Source of the DNA: Chelativorans sp.
GTDB taxonomy: Bacteria > Pseudomonadota > Alphaproteobacteria > Rhizobiales > Rhizobiaceae
DNA length: 64,000 nt
Direction: 5' to 3'
NCBI RefSeq assembly: GCF_031180965.1
Contig: NZ_JAPSLH010000001.1
Span: 1 to 64,000, forward strand
The notes beneath the pieces are model-generated. The model was not told where the DNA came from, did no database searches, and saw only the letters and a list, made by a program, of their open reading frames with translations. The translations under genes were made by a program, and so were the position numbers. Shown here piece by piece: positions 26,390-35,100 of this stretch (position 1 is its first letter; each line of letters begins with the position of its first letter).

Positions 26390-29300
26390 TTACTGCGTCG
26401 TTTCATTGCGCTTGAGAAGAGCGCGAACCAGCGCGTCATCGATTTCGCCCGTCTCCGCCATTCCGTTCTTTTTCTGGAAAGAACGGATCGCGGAGCGCGT
26501 GCGCTCGCCCATCTGCCCATCCGCCGGACCCGCCTCGAAGCCGATCTTGTTGAGGATGAGCTGAATGTTGGTGACCGCCCTTTTCATGTCGACGCTGGCG
26601 GTGATCTCCGCGCCTGCGCCGGCCCATTCGGGCGGCAGCTGGACCACGTTGGCCGCCGGGCTCGCTTCGCGCGCCGACCAGCCCTTGGCCTTCTCCTGCG
26701 CCTTGGCGAGTTCAGCCGGCGCCATGGCCGAGGCGATCTCGTCGCGCTTGGCGGCCGCATCCTGATCGCCCGTGCGCGCGACGATGTCGAACCATTTGTA
26801 GGCCTCCGCCAGGTCGCGCGGGATGCCCACCCCCTTGGCGGCAAGGATGCCGAGATTGAACTGGCTGTCCATCACGCCGAGCTCGGCTGCCTCGCGGAAC
26901 CAGCGGGCGGCGGAGGCATTGTCCGCCGGCCCGTCCGCGCCCATGGCATCGAGCACGCCCAGATTGTGCATGGCGCTGGCGTTGCCCTGGCCGGCCGCCC
27001 GGTGATACCACAACTTCGCCTTGGCGAGGTCGCGCTCCACGCCGATGCCCCGCTCGTACAGATTGCCGAGATGGTATTGCGCCGGCGCAAGCCCCCGCTC
27101 CGCGGCCGCCTCGTACCATTGCGCGGCCTTCGCCTTGTCCACGGCAACGCCGCGTCCTTCCGCATATCGGCTGGCGATCTCGTAGAGCGCGCCGGCATTG
27201 CCTTGCGCCGCCGCTTCGCGCAGCGCCGCCGGCTGGATATCTGCGGGCACTTCCGGTACCGGGCGCGCCGGGGGCAGCGGCGCGGGCTGCCCTGGAGAAG
27301 AAGTGTGATTCAGCGCCGGCGCCTGTTGGTTTTGCAGGGCGGAAATCTGCAGGGGCTGCGGCGAGGTGGCGAGCGGCGCAGGCATCGCCGCGGGGCTCTG
27401 CTCGGCGCTGGGCTTCGGCGCGGCGGGTCGGTCCGGTCCGGCGCTGGCTGGCCCGACTGGGTCCTGCTGGACGGCCGCTTGGGCAGTCGCCCTCGAAGTA
27501 TCCACCGTTTTGGCAGGCGGCCTGGTTGAGGCGGAACGCGCCGGCTGGGTGGCCGGAGCTTTCGGAGTAGACGCCAAGCTGACCTTCTCGCCCGGTTGAG
27601 CGGGTGTTGCCTGCTTTGACTGGGCCGGCGCCTTGCCGTCGGAAAGGAATGCCAGTTCTTCCGCGCGGTCGAGGAACGAAGGGCCGAAATGCACCCCGCC
27701 CGCGACGAGCACGGCTGCGGCCATGGTGAGGAGGAGCTGCTTTTTCCGCCGACGCAGAATCCTGCCGGCGCGCCCCTCTGTCTGCGACGTGGGTTCGGCG
27801 GCGTCACTGTTGGAAAATTCGGCTTCGGCCGCTGCGGCCTGAGCGGCCCGGCGTGCGGCGGCAATGAAGTCCGCCTTGGCCGTCTCCTCCGCCGCGTGCT
27901 CGCGCACGCCCTGCCGTTCACGCACGCGCCGCATGATCGCGTTGATGTCCGGCGCGCCGGAGCCCGGCTCCAGCGGCTCGTTCATGTGCTCCTTGCTGAG
28001 GAGCGGGTCGTTTTCCTCGTCCAGGCTGGAAAGGATCGGCTCCTCGCGCGGTGCGACGGTGGTCTTGCTGCGGGCCGAGAGGGCGCGGGAAAGCCCCCTG
28101 AGCAGCCTGCGCCGCTCCGGGTAAGTCGCGTCCCCGCTCTCATCCGACAGTGCCGCGTCGGCGGCTATGCTTGCAGCCTCCGCCGGCGCCCGCCGGGGAG
28201 GGCTCGCTACCTCGGCGGGATCGCCGAAGGAGTAGTCGAGACCAGATACGGCTTCCGATGCGGCCTTTCCTCCGACCTCCTCGAGCGAGCCGAGCCGCTC
28301 GACGATCTTGAGCAGCGTGTCATGGATCGCCTCGAACGTCTTCGTGTTCCGTTCGTCGGATTTCCTGGTCAGGGCTTCGAGATTCTTCAGCTCGCGGCGC
28401 AGCGCGCCGTCGATCGGATCGGGTGCTGCCATGCCCTGCACCGCCTCGTTGGCGGCTCTCCTGGCTGCCTCGATCACGACCGTGCGGTTTTCCTCGATTG
28501 CGCGCTCAAGCCTTTCCAGGCGCGGAGCGATGTCCTCGAAATCCGGAATATCGGCGGTCGGCTTGGCGAGATGAGCGGCAAGCGCCGCCACCTGCGACTC
28601 GAGATTGCGGATCACATCCGCATCGATTCCGGCATTGGCAGAGGTCGAGCTCTGCAACCGGTCCGAGATATCGTCGAGCCGCGCCTCGAGCGCCTGCAAG
28701 GCGGTGCCGTCCGTCTCCGGACGCGAACCGTCGAAGCGCGAGGCAAGCTCGGCAAAGCGGCTGTCGATGGCGGCCATGATGCCCGGCCCGCCGTGCCGGG
28801 CGCCGGCCCTGTTGAGGCTTTCGGCCGCGGCTTCGATTCGCTGCTCCATCTCCTGGAACAGGTGCCGCCCCTCCTGGATCGCGTCTTCCTGCCGGCGCGC
28901 CATGGCTTCGGAGAGATCGGCAAGCCGGTTCTCGAAGTGCTGGAAGAATTCCTCCGTCTGTTGCGGATGAGCGGCCGAATCGAACTTTTCCGCGAGACGC
29001 GCCATATGCTTCGCCAGCCGCTCGACAGCCTTTTCCGGCACGTCGAGACGTCCCGCGATCTGGTCGATGCGCTCGGACAACGCGTTGAGCCGCTCCGCCA
29101 CGAGCCCGCCCGACCGGTCCTGCGCCACCTCTTCGAGTTGCCTTGCGAGGGAGACGACGCGCGCCTCGATCCTGCCCAGAAGAGCCGGGTCGAAATTGGG
29201 GCTATGGGCCAACGCTGCCGATGCGGTGACGGCACGCGTGATCTCGTCGAGCCGCTCTTCGACCATGGCGACGAGATCCGGCTGGCTGCGTTCCTGCTGC

Positions 29301-30079
29301 CCTGCGAACCTGTCGAGCGCACTTGCCAGGGCGCCGACCTGCTCTTCCAGCGAGTTGAGGGAAAGTGATTCGGGCAGGTTGTTGACGGCCGCGGCGATCT
29401 CCTCCAGCCGAGCGGCCAGCCGCTCGACGGCTGGATCCGGAATGCCCTGCTGTGCGGAAAGCCGGCTTTCCAGGGAGCGCACCGTATCCTCGCGCGCCAG
29501 CTTGGCGAGCGCCGCCTTCACCTGCTCGAGTTCCAGCCGCAGGAGTTTGGTATTCTGGTCGCCGCCGCGTTCGGCAAGCCGCTCCACGGCATTGGACAGC
29601 CGCTCGAATTCGCCGCTTACTGCAGCGGGCATGGCGGCGCGCGGCAGGGCCGCAGTGATGCGCCCTATTTCCTCGCGAAGGGCATTCAGCTCGGTCCGCA
29701 GCATGGCGCCGGGCGAGACGCGTATATCGTCACGCAGAGCCTTGAGTTCCGCGGCGATGCTGCCGATCGAGGCGAGTTGATCCTCCCAGCGGCGGGTGGT
29801 TTCGAATTGGCGCGCGATGCGTTCAAGCTTCATGCGCGGGGAAGGCTCGGGGCGCGACTCCGTATGGCCTGCCGCCTTCCGCATGCCCGCCTGGTCGGAG
29901 AGGCGCTCGATGCGCCGGACAATATCTTTGTCCTCCTCCTCGCTCGGCCGCGGTTCGAGGGCGCGTTCCAGCCTGCTTTCGAGCTGGTTGAGCGTGCGCG
30001 TGATCTCGTCGAGGGCGCTTGCGGGGCGACGCTCCCGCCCGGTATTCAGATTTTCGAGATACGACCGCTTGCTGTTCAT
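26390..30079 (-). CDS. PodJ-like polarity protein: coiled coil, TM, Sel1 repeats, peptidoglycan-binding domain
   Basis: A 1229-residue protein. Residues 1-650 are charged, heptad-like coiled coil (for example DEITRTLNQLESRLERALE). An acidic, disordered part follows, then a basic patch RRRKKQ and one membrane segment (about 778-796). A Pro/Ala-rich linker spans about 800-950. Four Sel1-like repeats lie at about 955-1125 (ALYEIASRYAEGRGV, AQYHLGNLYERGIGV, AMHNLGVLDAMGADG, SQFNLGILAAKGVGI). The C-terminus (about 1172-1227) is a peptidoglycan-binding-1 domain (NIQLILNKIGFEAGPADG). This order matches PodJ of Caulobacter and Agrobacterium, which organises the cell pole. The start at 30079 excludes a 54-codon extension with no support. 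Confidence 0.88.
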   Translation of the reverse strand: MNSKRSYLENLNTGRERRPASALDEITRTLNQLESRLERALEPRPSEEEDKDIVRRIERLSDQAGMRKAAGHTESRPEPSPRMKLERIARQFETTRRWEDQLASIGSIAAELKALRDDIRVSPGAMLRTELNALREEIGRITAALPRAAMPAAVSGEFERLSNAVERLAERGGDQNTKLLRLELEQVKAALAKLAREDTVRSLESRLSAQQGIPDPAVERLAARLEEIAAAVNNLPESLSLNSLEEQVGALASALDRFAGQQERSQPDLVAMVEERLDEITRAVTASAALAHSPNFDPALLGRIEARVVSLARQLEEVAQDRSGGLVAERLNALSERIDQIAGRLDVPEKAVERLAKHMARLAEKFDSAAHPQQTEEFFQHFENRLADLSEAMARRQEDAIQEGRHLFQEMEQRIEAAAESLNRAGARHGGPGIMAAIDSRFAELASRFDGSRPETDGTALQALEARLDDISDRLQSSTSANAGIDADVIRNLESQVAALAAHLAKPTADIPDFEDIAPRLERLERAIEENRTVVIEAARRAANEAVQGMAAPDPIDGALRRELKNLEALTRKSDERNTKTFEAIHDTLLKIVERLGSLEEVGGKAASEAVSGLDYSFGDPAEVASPPRRAPAEAASIAADAALSDESGDATYPERRRLLRGLSRALSARSKTTVAPREEPILSSLDEENDPLLSKEHMNEPLEPGSGAPDINAIMRRVRERQGVREHAAEETAKADFIAAARRAAQAAAAEAEFSNSDAAEPTSQTEGRAGRILRRRKKQLLLTMAAAVLVAGGVHFGPSFLDRAEELAFLSDGKAPAQSKQATPAQPGEKVSLASTPKAPATQPARSASTRPPAKTVDTSRATAQAAVQQDPVGPASAGPDRPAAPKPSAEQSPAAMPAPLATSPQPLQISALQNQQAPALNHTSSPGQPAPLPPARPVPEVPADIQPAALREAAAQGNAGALYEIASRYAEGRGVAVDKAKAAQWYEAAAERGLAPAQYHLGNLYERGIGVERDLAKAKLWYHRAAGQGNASAMHNLGVLDAMGADGPADNASAARWFREAAELGVMDSQFNLGILAAKGVGIPRDLAEAYKWFDIVARTGDQDAAAKRDEIASAMAPAELAKAQEKAKGWSAREASPAANVVQLPPEWAGAGAEITASVDMKRAVTNIQLILNKIGFEAGPADGQMGERTRSAIRSFQKKNGMAETGEIDDALVRALLKRNETTQ

Positions 30080-30345
30080 CGCGATGCCTGCTTTTGCGCG
30101 GCTGACCGGTCGCCGCTCCGAACCTCTCGAGGGGCACGGAGCATTCTCCTGCCGCTCCCCCAGCCGAGACACCGCGATCGATGCGAAACAGGCCACGCAT
30201 GGCACCCCGACGGGCCGACTTTGGCCAATCGTGGTAAACAAGCCGTTAATCCTTGTGGCGGTCCGTGTTGGAAAGTTTCATCTCGCCGGCGGCGCCGGGC
30301 GAGACGATGCACCAGACAGCGCGGTGCTCGCCACGGCCTGAATGG

Positions 30346-30573
30346 CTATCCGTTCCAGCGCATCCGCATATAGACGCCGCCGCGCTCCAGCTCGTCGAGC
30401 ATCTGCGCGAGTCGCTTCTGGCGCGTTGCGGGGCGCTTGGCGGCGCTGATCCACCAGAGATAATCATTGCGCTGATAGGGCGGACGCGCCTCGTAAGCCG
30501 CCATCAGGCCGCGGGCTACCAGCGCCGCCCGCACATCATCTGGCATGGGGTTGAGGGGGCGTTTCAGCACCAT
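30346..30573 (-). CDS. YdeI/OmpD-associated C-terminal domain protein
   Basis: A 75-residue protein matching only the C-terminal domain of YdeI/OmdA-family proteins: PMPDDVRAALVARG, AAYEARPPYQRNDYLWWI, AAKRPATRQKRLAQMLDEL. Full-length YdeI proteins have about 190 residues with an extra N-terminal domain, absent here. The family has been linked to peptide resistance in enterobacteria; that role cannot be assumed. It is a complete frame with an ATG start, so a natural stand-alone domain rather than a visible truncation. Confidence 0.82.
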   Translation of the reverse strand: MVLKRPLNPMPDDVRAALVARGLMAAYEARPPYQRNDYLWWISAAKRPATRQKRLAQMLDELERGGVYMRMRWNG

Positions 30574-30675
30574 GGATGGAGATTGGCAAAACCGGACTTG
30601 CCGATCAATGCAAAGGGTGCATCACTGGTTGCGCTTTTGTCTCAACTCGTCATCAGCGGCTCCCCCGAGGAAAGC

Positions 30676-31128
30676 ATGTTCACCGATCTTCTTCTTGCCA
30701 TCTTCCATCACCTCCTGATGTTCATGCTCTTCGCAGTGCTCGTGAGCGAACTGATCCTCATGCGCAGCGGCCTTTCGGGTCGCGAGCTCAAGGCGCTCGT
30801 CCATGTCGACCGCATGTATGGCCTGGTGGCGCTCGCCATTATCGCCGTCGGCATCGGCCGGGTGGTCTACGGGCTGAAGGGCTGGGAATATTATCTCACC
30901 AACGGCGCCTTCTGGGCCAAGATGGCGGCCTTCATCGCGGTGGGCATCATTTCCTTTCGGCCGACTATGCGCATCATGCAGTGGAGCAGGGCCAGCCGCA
31001 GCGCCACAGGCGGTTACATCGTCCCGGATATCGAGATCGCGGCCATGCGGCGCTATCTCCTGGGAGAGGTTGCGGTCTTTGCCCTGATCCCGATCTTCGC
31101 TGCGATGATGGCGCGCGGCATAGGCTAG
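30676..31128 (+). CDS. DUF2214 family membrane protein
   Basis: A 150-residue inner-membrane protein with four hydrophobic segments (about 2-26, 44-64, 79-97 and 128-146). HHLLMFMLFAVLVSELIL, VDRMYGLVALAIIAVGIGRV and GWEYYLTNGAFWAKM are typical of DUF2214, whose function is unknown. The start at 30676 (MFTDLLLAIF) begins at the first membrane segment; the open frame upstream to 30253 looks non-coding. It converges on nth with a four-base 3' overlap. Confidence 0.88.
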   Translation: MFTDLLLAIFHHLLMFMLFAVLVSELILMRSGLSGRELKALVHVDRMYGLVALAIIAVGIGRVVYGLKGWEYYLTNGAFWAKMAAFIAVGIISFRPTMRIMQWSRASRSATGGYIVPDIEIAAMRRYLLGEVAVFALIPIFAAMMARGIG

Positions 31129-31943
31129 GGTCCCGGCCTGACGCCGCCCTCGACCTCTTCTTCCGGGCTGCGCCCTTGCTCTACCGGCTGCCATGGCACG
31201 AGCGGGGCGGGCACGTCCGACCACTTCTCCGGCGCCTTGCACAAGTCTGCGATGATGCAGGCCGGACAGTCGGGCTTCCGAGCCTTGCAGACATAGCGCC
31301 CGTGCAGGATCAGCCAGTGATGGGCATGGAGGAGATAGTCCGGCGGCACCACCTGGAGCAGCGCCTGCTCGACCTCCTCCGGCGTTTTTCCGGGTGCAAG
31401 CAGTATGCGGTTCGAAACACGGAAAACATGCGTGTCGACGGCCATGGTCGGCTGGCCGAAGGCGACATTGAGCACGACATTGGCTGTCTTGCGCCCCACG
31501 CCGGGCAGCTTCGTCAGCGCCTCGCGGTCATCCGGCACTTTCCCACCATGATCGCGGAGCAGCGCCTCACATAGCGCGATCACGTTCTTGGCCTTGTTGC
31601 GCCATAGCCCGATCGTGCGGATATATTGCCCGAGCTTCTCTTCTCCCAGCGCCAGCATCTTTTCCGGCGTATCGGCGATCTTGAAGAGCGGCCGAGTCGC
31701 TTTGTTGACGCCGGCATCCGTGGCTTGCGCAGAAAGCGCCACTGCAACCAGTAGGGTGAACGGGTTCACCGACTCAAGTTCCCCCCGTGGCTCGGGGCGC
31801 TGCACGCGGAAGCGGCGGAAGATTTCCTCCACCTGGTCCGGCGTATAGGCCGACAGCGGCTTCTTGCGCGCTTTCCTGGCCGGCGGTCTGGGGGTCGGGC
31901 GGCTCGCCCCGGCAGCGGCGTTTTGGGACTTGGGCTTTTGCAT
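31125..31943 (-). CDS. nth: Endonuclease III
   Basis: A 272-residue DNA glycosylase/AP lyase that removes oxidised pyrimidines. The helix-hairpin-helix LPGVGRKTANVVL supplies the catalytic Lys, and the catalytic Asp is in MAVDTHVFRV. A 4Fe-4S cluster is formed by Cys-x6-Cys-x2-Cys-x5-Cys at the C-terminal part (CKARKPDCPACIIADLC). It is longer than E. coli Nth (211) because of a basic N-terminal extension (KARKKPLSAY region) and a short C-terminal tail. It is divergent from the DUF2244 gene, only 21 bases away. Confidence 0.96.
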   Translation of the reverse strand: MQKPKSQNAAAGASRPTPRPPARKARKKPLSAYTPDQVEEIFRRFRVQRPEPRGELESVNPFTLLVAVALSAQATDAGVNKATRPLFKIADTPEKMLALGEEKLGQYIRTIGLWRNKAKNVIALCEALLRDHGGKVPDDREALTKLPGVGRKTANVVLNVAFGQPTMAVDTHVFRVSNRILLAPGKTPEEVEQALLQVVPPDYLLHAHHWLILHGRYVCKARKPDCPACIIADLCKAPEKWSDVPAPLVPWQPVEQGRSPEEEVEGGVRPGP

Positions 31944-31957
31944 TCCGCCTCTATAAT
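31930..31957 (+). promoter_or_regulatory. Promoter-like element giving a leaderless DUF2244 transcript
   Basis: TTGGGC (31930-31935) and a perfect TATAAT (31952-31957) are 16 bases apart. The ATG at 31965 is eight bases after the -10 box, where transcription would begin. There is no room for a Shine-Dalgarno sequence. The -35 match is only partial. Confidence 0.5.
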
Positions 31958-31964
31958 TGGGTCC

Positions 31965-32450
31965 ATGGACGAAAAGAATGCCGCAGATGCGCCTTTCTTC
32001 AAGGCGCTTCTAGTACCGCACCGCTCGCTTAGTCGTGCCGGCTTTGCGGTGCTTATGGGGGCGCTGCTTTTTGTATGGCTCACCATCGGCGCTTATTTCA
32101 TGAGCATCGGCGCGTGGCCGATCTTCGGCTTCTTCGGCCTCGATGTGCTGGCGATCTATATCGCTTTCCGGGTGAACTATCGCGCCGCCCGAATCCGCGA
32201 GGAGATCTCGCTCTCGCGCACGAATCTCCACATCCGCAAGGTGCCGCTCTCCGGACGAATCGAAGAGCACAGCTTCAACCCGTTCTGGGCCCGCTTCCAT
32301 GTGCAGCGCCACGCCGAGATGGGCATCACCGGCATGGCCGTCGAAGCGAGGGAAAAGCGGGTCCTCCTTGGTGGTTTCCTCAACCCCGACGACCGCGAGA
32401 GTTTTGCAGCCGCCTTCGGGCAGGCGCTGGCGACGGCGAAAGCCCGGTGA
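31965..32450 (+). CDS. DUF2244 domain-containing membrane protein
   Basis: A 161-residue protein. Two membrane segments (about residues 25-45 and 48-66) follow a short N-terminus (FFKALLVPHRSLSRAGF). The rest is a soluble PH-like part with FNPFWARFHV and VLLGGFLNPDDRESFAAAFG, characteristic of DUF2244. The function is unknown. The gene is often found beside nth in this order of bacteria, here divergently. The ATG at 31965 has no Shine-Dalgarno sequence but sits just after a TATAAT box. Confidence 0.88.
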   Translation: MDEKNAADAPFFKALLVPHRSLSRAGFAVLMGALLFVWLTIGAYFMSIGAWPIFGFFGLDVLAIYIAFRVNYRAARIREEISLSRTNLHIRKVPLSGRIEEHSFNPFWARFHVQRHAEMGITGMAVEAREKRVLLGGFLNPDDRESFAAAFGQALATAKAR

Positions 32451-32517
32451 ATCCGGCAAGAATCGGGTGGAGAGGCGTTCCTTCTCCGCTCATATTGGCA
32501 CGCAAGGAGAAAGTGCC

Positions 32518-33402
32518 ATGAATGCAGAACTTGCCATACTCGAACGCGACATCACCCCTGTCGGCAGCGACTACGAGATCGTCCGCCGCGTCATCGAAAA
32601 GATCAGCCTGGACTATCGGGCTCAGCCCTCGCTCGAGGCGCTCGCGGCCGAATTGGGCGAAACGCCGACTGGCCTGCAGAAGCTCTTCACCCGCTGGGCC
32701 GGGCTTTCACCGAAGGCTTTCCTGCAAGCGGTCACGCTAGACCACGCACGCCGGCTGCTCGACAGCGGCATGCCGCTTCTGGAAGCTTCGTTCGAGCTCG
32801 GAATGTCCGGGCCTGGCCGCCTGCACGACCTTTTCGTAACCCATGAGGCGATCTCGCCCGGCGAGTACAAATCGCGCGGCGAGGGTCTGATCATCCGCTA
32901 CGGCTATCACCTCTCGCCATTCGGCATCGCCCTGGTGATGGTGACGGACCGCGGGCTGGCCGGGCTTGCCTTCGCCGATCCGGGCGAAGAGCAGGCCGCC
33001 TTCAAGGACATGAGTTCGCGTTGGCCGAACGCGAACTATGTCGAAGACATTTCCGCGACCGCGCCCTACGCCTCGCGCGTCTTCGACCCCTCCCGGTGGC
33101 GCGGGGAAGAGCCGCTGCGGGTCGTCCTGATCGGCACGGATTTCCAGGTGCGGGTCTGGGAGGCCCTGCTGAAGATCCCGATGGGGCGTGCGCGCGCCTA
33201 TTCCGACATCGCCGCGGAGATCGGCTATCCGACTGCTTCGCGGGCCGTCGGCGCTGCCGTCGGCGCCAATCCGCTTTCCTTCGTGGTGCCCTGCCACCGG
33301 GCGCTCGGCAAGTCCGGCGCACTCACAGGCTATCACTGGGGCCTGACGCGCAAGCGCGCCATTCTCGGCTGGGAAGCGGCGCAGCTCCAGCGGCAGGCTT
33401 AA
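32518..33402 (+). CDS. AraC-type HTH fused to O6-methylguanine-DNA methyltransferase (Ada-like)
   Basis: A 294-residue protein. Residues 20-118 form an AraC-type helix-turn-helix (LEALAAELGETPTGLQKLFTRWAG ... SPKAFLQAV, then FELGMSGPGRLHDLF). Residues 130-290 form the methyltransferase domain with the alkyl-acceptor Cys259 in VVPCHRALGKSG and the ligase-like FQVRVWEALLKIPMG segment. The N-terminal zinc/phosphotriester-sensing Ada domain is absent, so it could repair O6-alkylguanine and bind DNA but not sense methyl phosphotriesters as E. coli Ada does. AAGGAG lies eight bases before the ATG. Confidence 0.92.
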   Translation: MNAELAILERDITPVGSDYEIVRRVIEKISLDYRAQPSLEALAAELGETPTGLQKLFTRWAGLSPKAFLQAVTLDHARRLLDSGMPLLEASFELGMSGPGRLHDLFVTHEAISPGEYKSRGEGLIIRYGYHLSPFGIALVMVTDRGLAGLAFADPGEEQAAFKDMSSRWPNANYVEDISATAPYASRVFDPSRWRGEEPLRVVLIGTDFQVRVWEALLKIPMGRARAYSDIAAEIGYPTASRAVGAAVGANPLSFVVPCHRALGKSGALTGYHWGLTRKRAILGWEAAQLQRQA

Positions 33403-33422
33403 GGAAGTCCAACGGGAGAACA

Positions 33423-33453
33423 CCCTCTCCGTCTGCCTCGGCGGCGGAGAGGG
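33423..33453. repeat. Palindromic intergenic element
   Basis: A 9-bp perfect stem (33423-33431 with 33445-33453), CCCTCTCCG with CGGAGAGGG, 21 bases after the stop of the Ada-like gene. No T-run follows. The C-rich palindrome resembles the intergenic repeats common in this group and may also act as a weak terminator before rbsK. Confidence 0.5.
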
Positions 33454-33530
33454 GCACGACAACCCCCAACACCCCTTTGCCATCTGGCTGAAAGTCGCTA
33501 GCTTCCCGCCTGGTCCTGCGGGAGGTTTTC

Positions 33531-34436
33531 GTGATCACCATTATAGGCTCCATCAATCTCGACCTCATCGCGCGCGTGGAGAGGCTGCCGACGCCGGGGG
33601 AAACGGTGCCGGGCATGGAATTCTCCACCGCGCCCGGCGGCAAGGGCGCGAACCAGGCGCTTGCCGCGCGGCGGGCCGGCGCCCATGTTCGCATGATCGG
33701 CGCGGTTGGTGCCGACGCCTTCGCCGATGAGGCGCTGGCGCTCCTGGACGAGGCAGGCATAGATCTGTCGCGGGTGAAAAAGACCCGCTCGCCCACCGGA
33801 ACCGCGATGATCCTCGTCGGCAGCGACGGCGAGAATATGATCGCCGTCGTTCCCGGGGCCAATGCTGAGGTTCTTCCCAGCGACGTGGATTCGGCGAGTC
33901 TCAGCCGCGGGGAATTCGTGCTGTTGCAGCATGAAGTGCCGTTGGAGACTGTCGAGGCTGCGCTCCGGGGCGCCCGAGCGGCCGGCGCGGTTTCCTTGCT
34001 CAACACGGCGCCGTTCCACGTGGATGCCATCGGCTATCTCGACCTCGCGGACTATGTGATCGCCAACGAGACCGAATTCGATCTCTACGCCATGCCGCTC
34101 GCCCTTGAAGGAGATGGCCGCGAGGAAAAGATGCGCGCCCTGGCGCGAAGGGCCGGCCGCACCATTGTGGTCACGCGGGGTGCGGAAGGTGTGTTGGCAG
34201 CCACCCCCGACGAATTCCTGCATGTGCCGACCGTCGAGGTCACGCCGGTAGACACGGTCGGCGCGGGCGACACCTTCTGCGGTTATCTGGCTGCAGGCCT
34301 CTCGGAGGGTCTCGCGCTCGAAGCGGCGTTGCGCCAGGCCGCCATTGCCGGCGCGCTCGCCTGCCTCAAGCGCGGCGCACAGCCGTCAATCCCGCTGCGG
34401 GCGGAAGTGGAGGCTGCGGCAGGCCGCTCCGGGTAG
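33531..34436 (+). CDS. rbsK: Ribokinase
   Basis: A 301-residue PfkB-family sugar kinase. ITIIGSINLDLIARVERLP at the N-terminus, the substrate loop APGGKGANQALAARRAGA and the catalytic VDTVGAGDTFCGYLAAGL at about residue 243 identify it as RbsK. It phosphorylates ribose (ribose 5-phosphate product). The start is a GTG at 33531 with GGGAGG six bases upstream. The nearby nucleoside hydrolase would supply ribose from nucleosides, so a salvage role is plausible. Confidence 0.94.
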   Translation: MITIIGSINLDLIARVERLPTPGETVPGMEFSTAPGGKGANQALAARRAGAHVRMIGAVGADAFADEALALLDEAGIDLSRVKKTRSPTGTAMILVGSDGENMIAVVPGANAEVLPSDVDSASLSRGEFVLLQHEVPLETVEAALRGARAAGAVSLLNTAPFHVDAIGYLDLADYVIANETEFDLYAMPLALEGDGREEKMRALARRAGRTIVVTRGAEGVLAATPDEFLHVPTVEVTPVDTVGAGDTFCGYLAAGLSEGLALEAALRQAAIAGALACLKRGAQPSIPLRAEVEAAAGRSG

Positions 34437-34491
34437 AGACTGGACAAGCCGCCCCCGGCGTGCCTCCATTGGCATGGGGAGGAGCCTTGTC

Positions 34492-35100
34492 ATGTCGCTT
34501 GACGCCTACACCGCCTATCTGATCGTCCTGCTGGTGGCGACCGTCGCTCCCGGCCCAACAAACATGCTGATCGTCGCCAACGGCATGCGCCATGGCATCT
34601 ACGCCGGCCTCCTCAATGTCGCCGGTACTTTGCTCGGGCTTCTGATCATGGTTTCCGTAGCTGGCATCGGTCTCACCTCGCTCATCGAGCTTGCGGGCCA
34701 TTGGTTCGGCTGGGTGAAGCTCGCCGGGGCAGCATATCTTTGCTGGATCGGCTGGAAGATGATCCGGGCCGCCGCGGGGCCTGGCGAGCGCATCCGGGCA
34801 GAGACGCCTCGCCGCGGCTTCTTTCTGCAGGGCCTTCTCGTGTCGCTCGGCAATCCGAAGCAGCTTCTCTTCTTCGGCGCCCTGCTGCCGCAATTCGTCG
34901 ACCCGACCGGCAATCATTTCCTGCAGATATTCGTGCTGGGCGGCACCGCGCTTGTCTTTTCGCTGGTTTCGGACGGCAGCTATGCCCTGGCTGCCGGCAG
35001 CATCGGCCGAAAACTTAGCGTAAGGGCGATGCGCCGGATCGGCCGCATCGGCGGCGGCTTTCTTGTAGGTGGCGGGGTTTGGCTCGCCTTCTCGCGATGA
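34492..35100 (+). CDS. LysE/RhtB family translocator
   Basis: A 202-residue inner-membrane amino-acid exporter with about six membrane segments. The family motif APGPTNMLIVANGMRHG lies at residues 19-35; AAYLCWIGWKMIR and GLLVSLGNPKQLLFFGALLPQF follow in the expected order. The exported substrate cannot be told. The ATG at 34492 is preceded by GGGAGGAG. It is 55 bases after rbsK, so the two may be co-transcribed, and it converges on the nucleoside hydrolase with no gap. Confidence 0.92.
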   Translation: MSLDAYTAYLIVLLVATVAPGPTNMLIVANGMRHGIYAGLLNVAGTLLGLLIMVSVAGIGLTSLIELAGHWFGWVKLAGAAYLCWIGWKMIRAAAGPGERIRAETPRRGFFLQGLLVSLGNPKQLLFFGALLPQFVDPTGNHFLQIFVLGGTALVFSLVSDGSYALAAGSIGRKLSVRAMRRIGRIGGGFLVGGGVWLAFSR

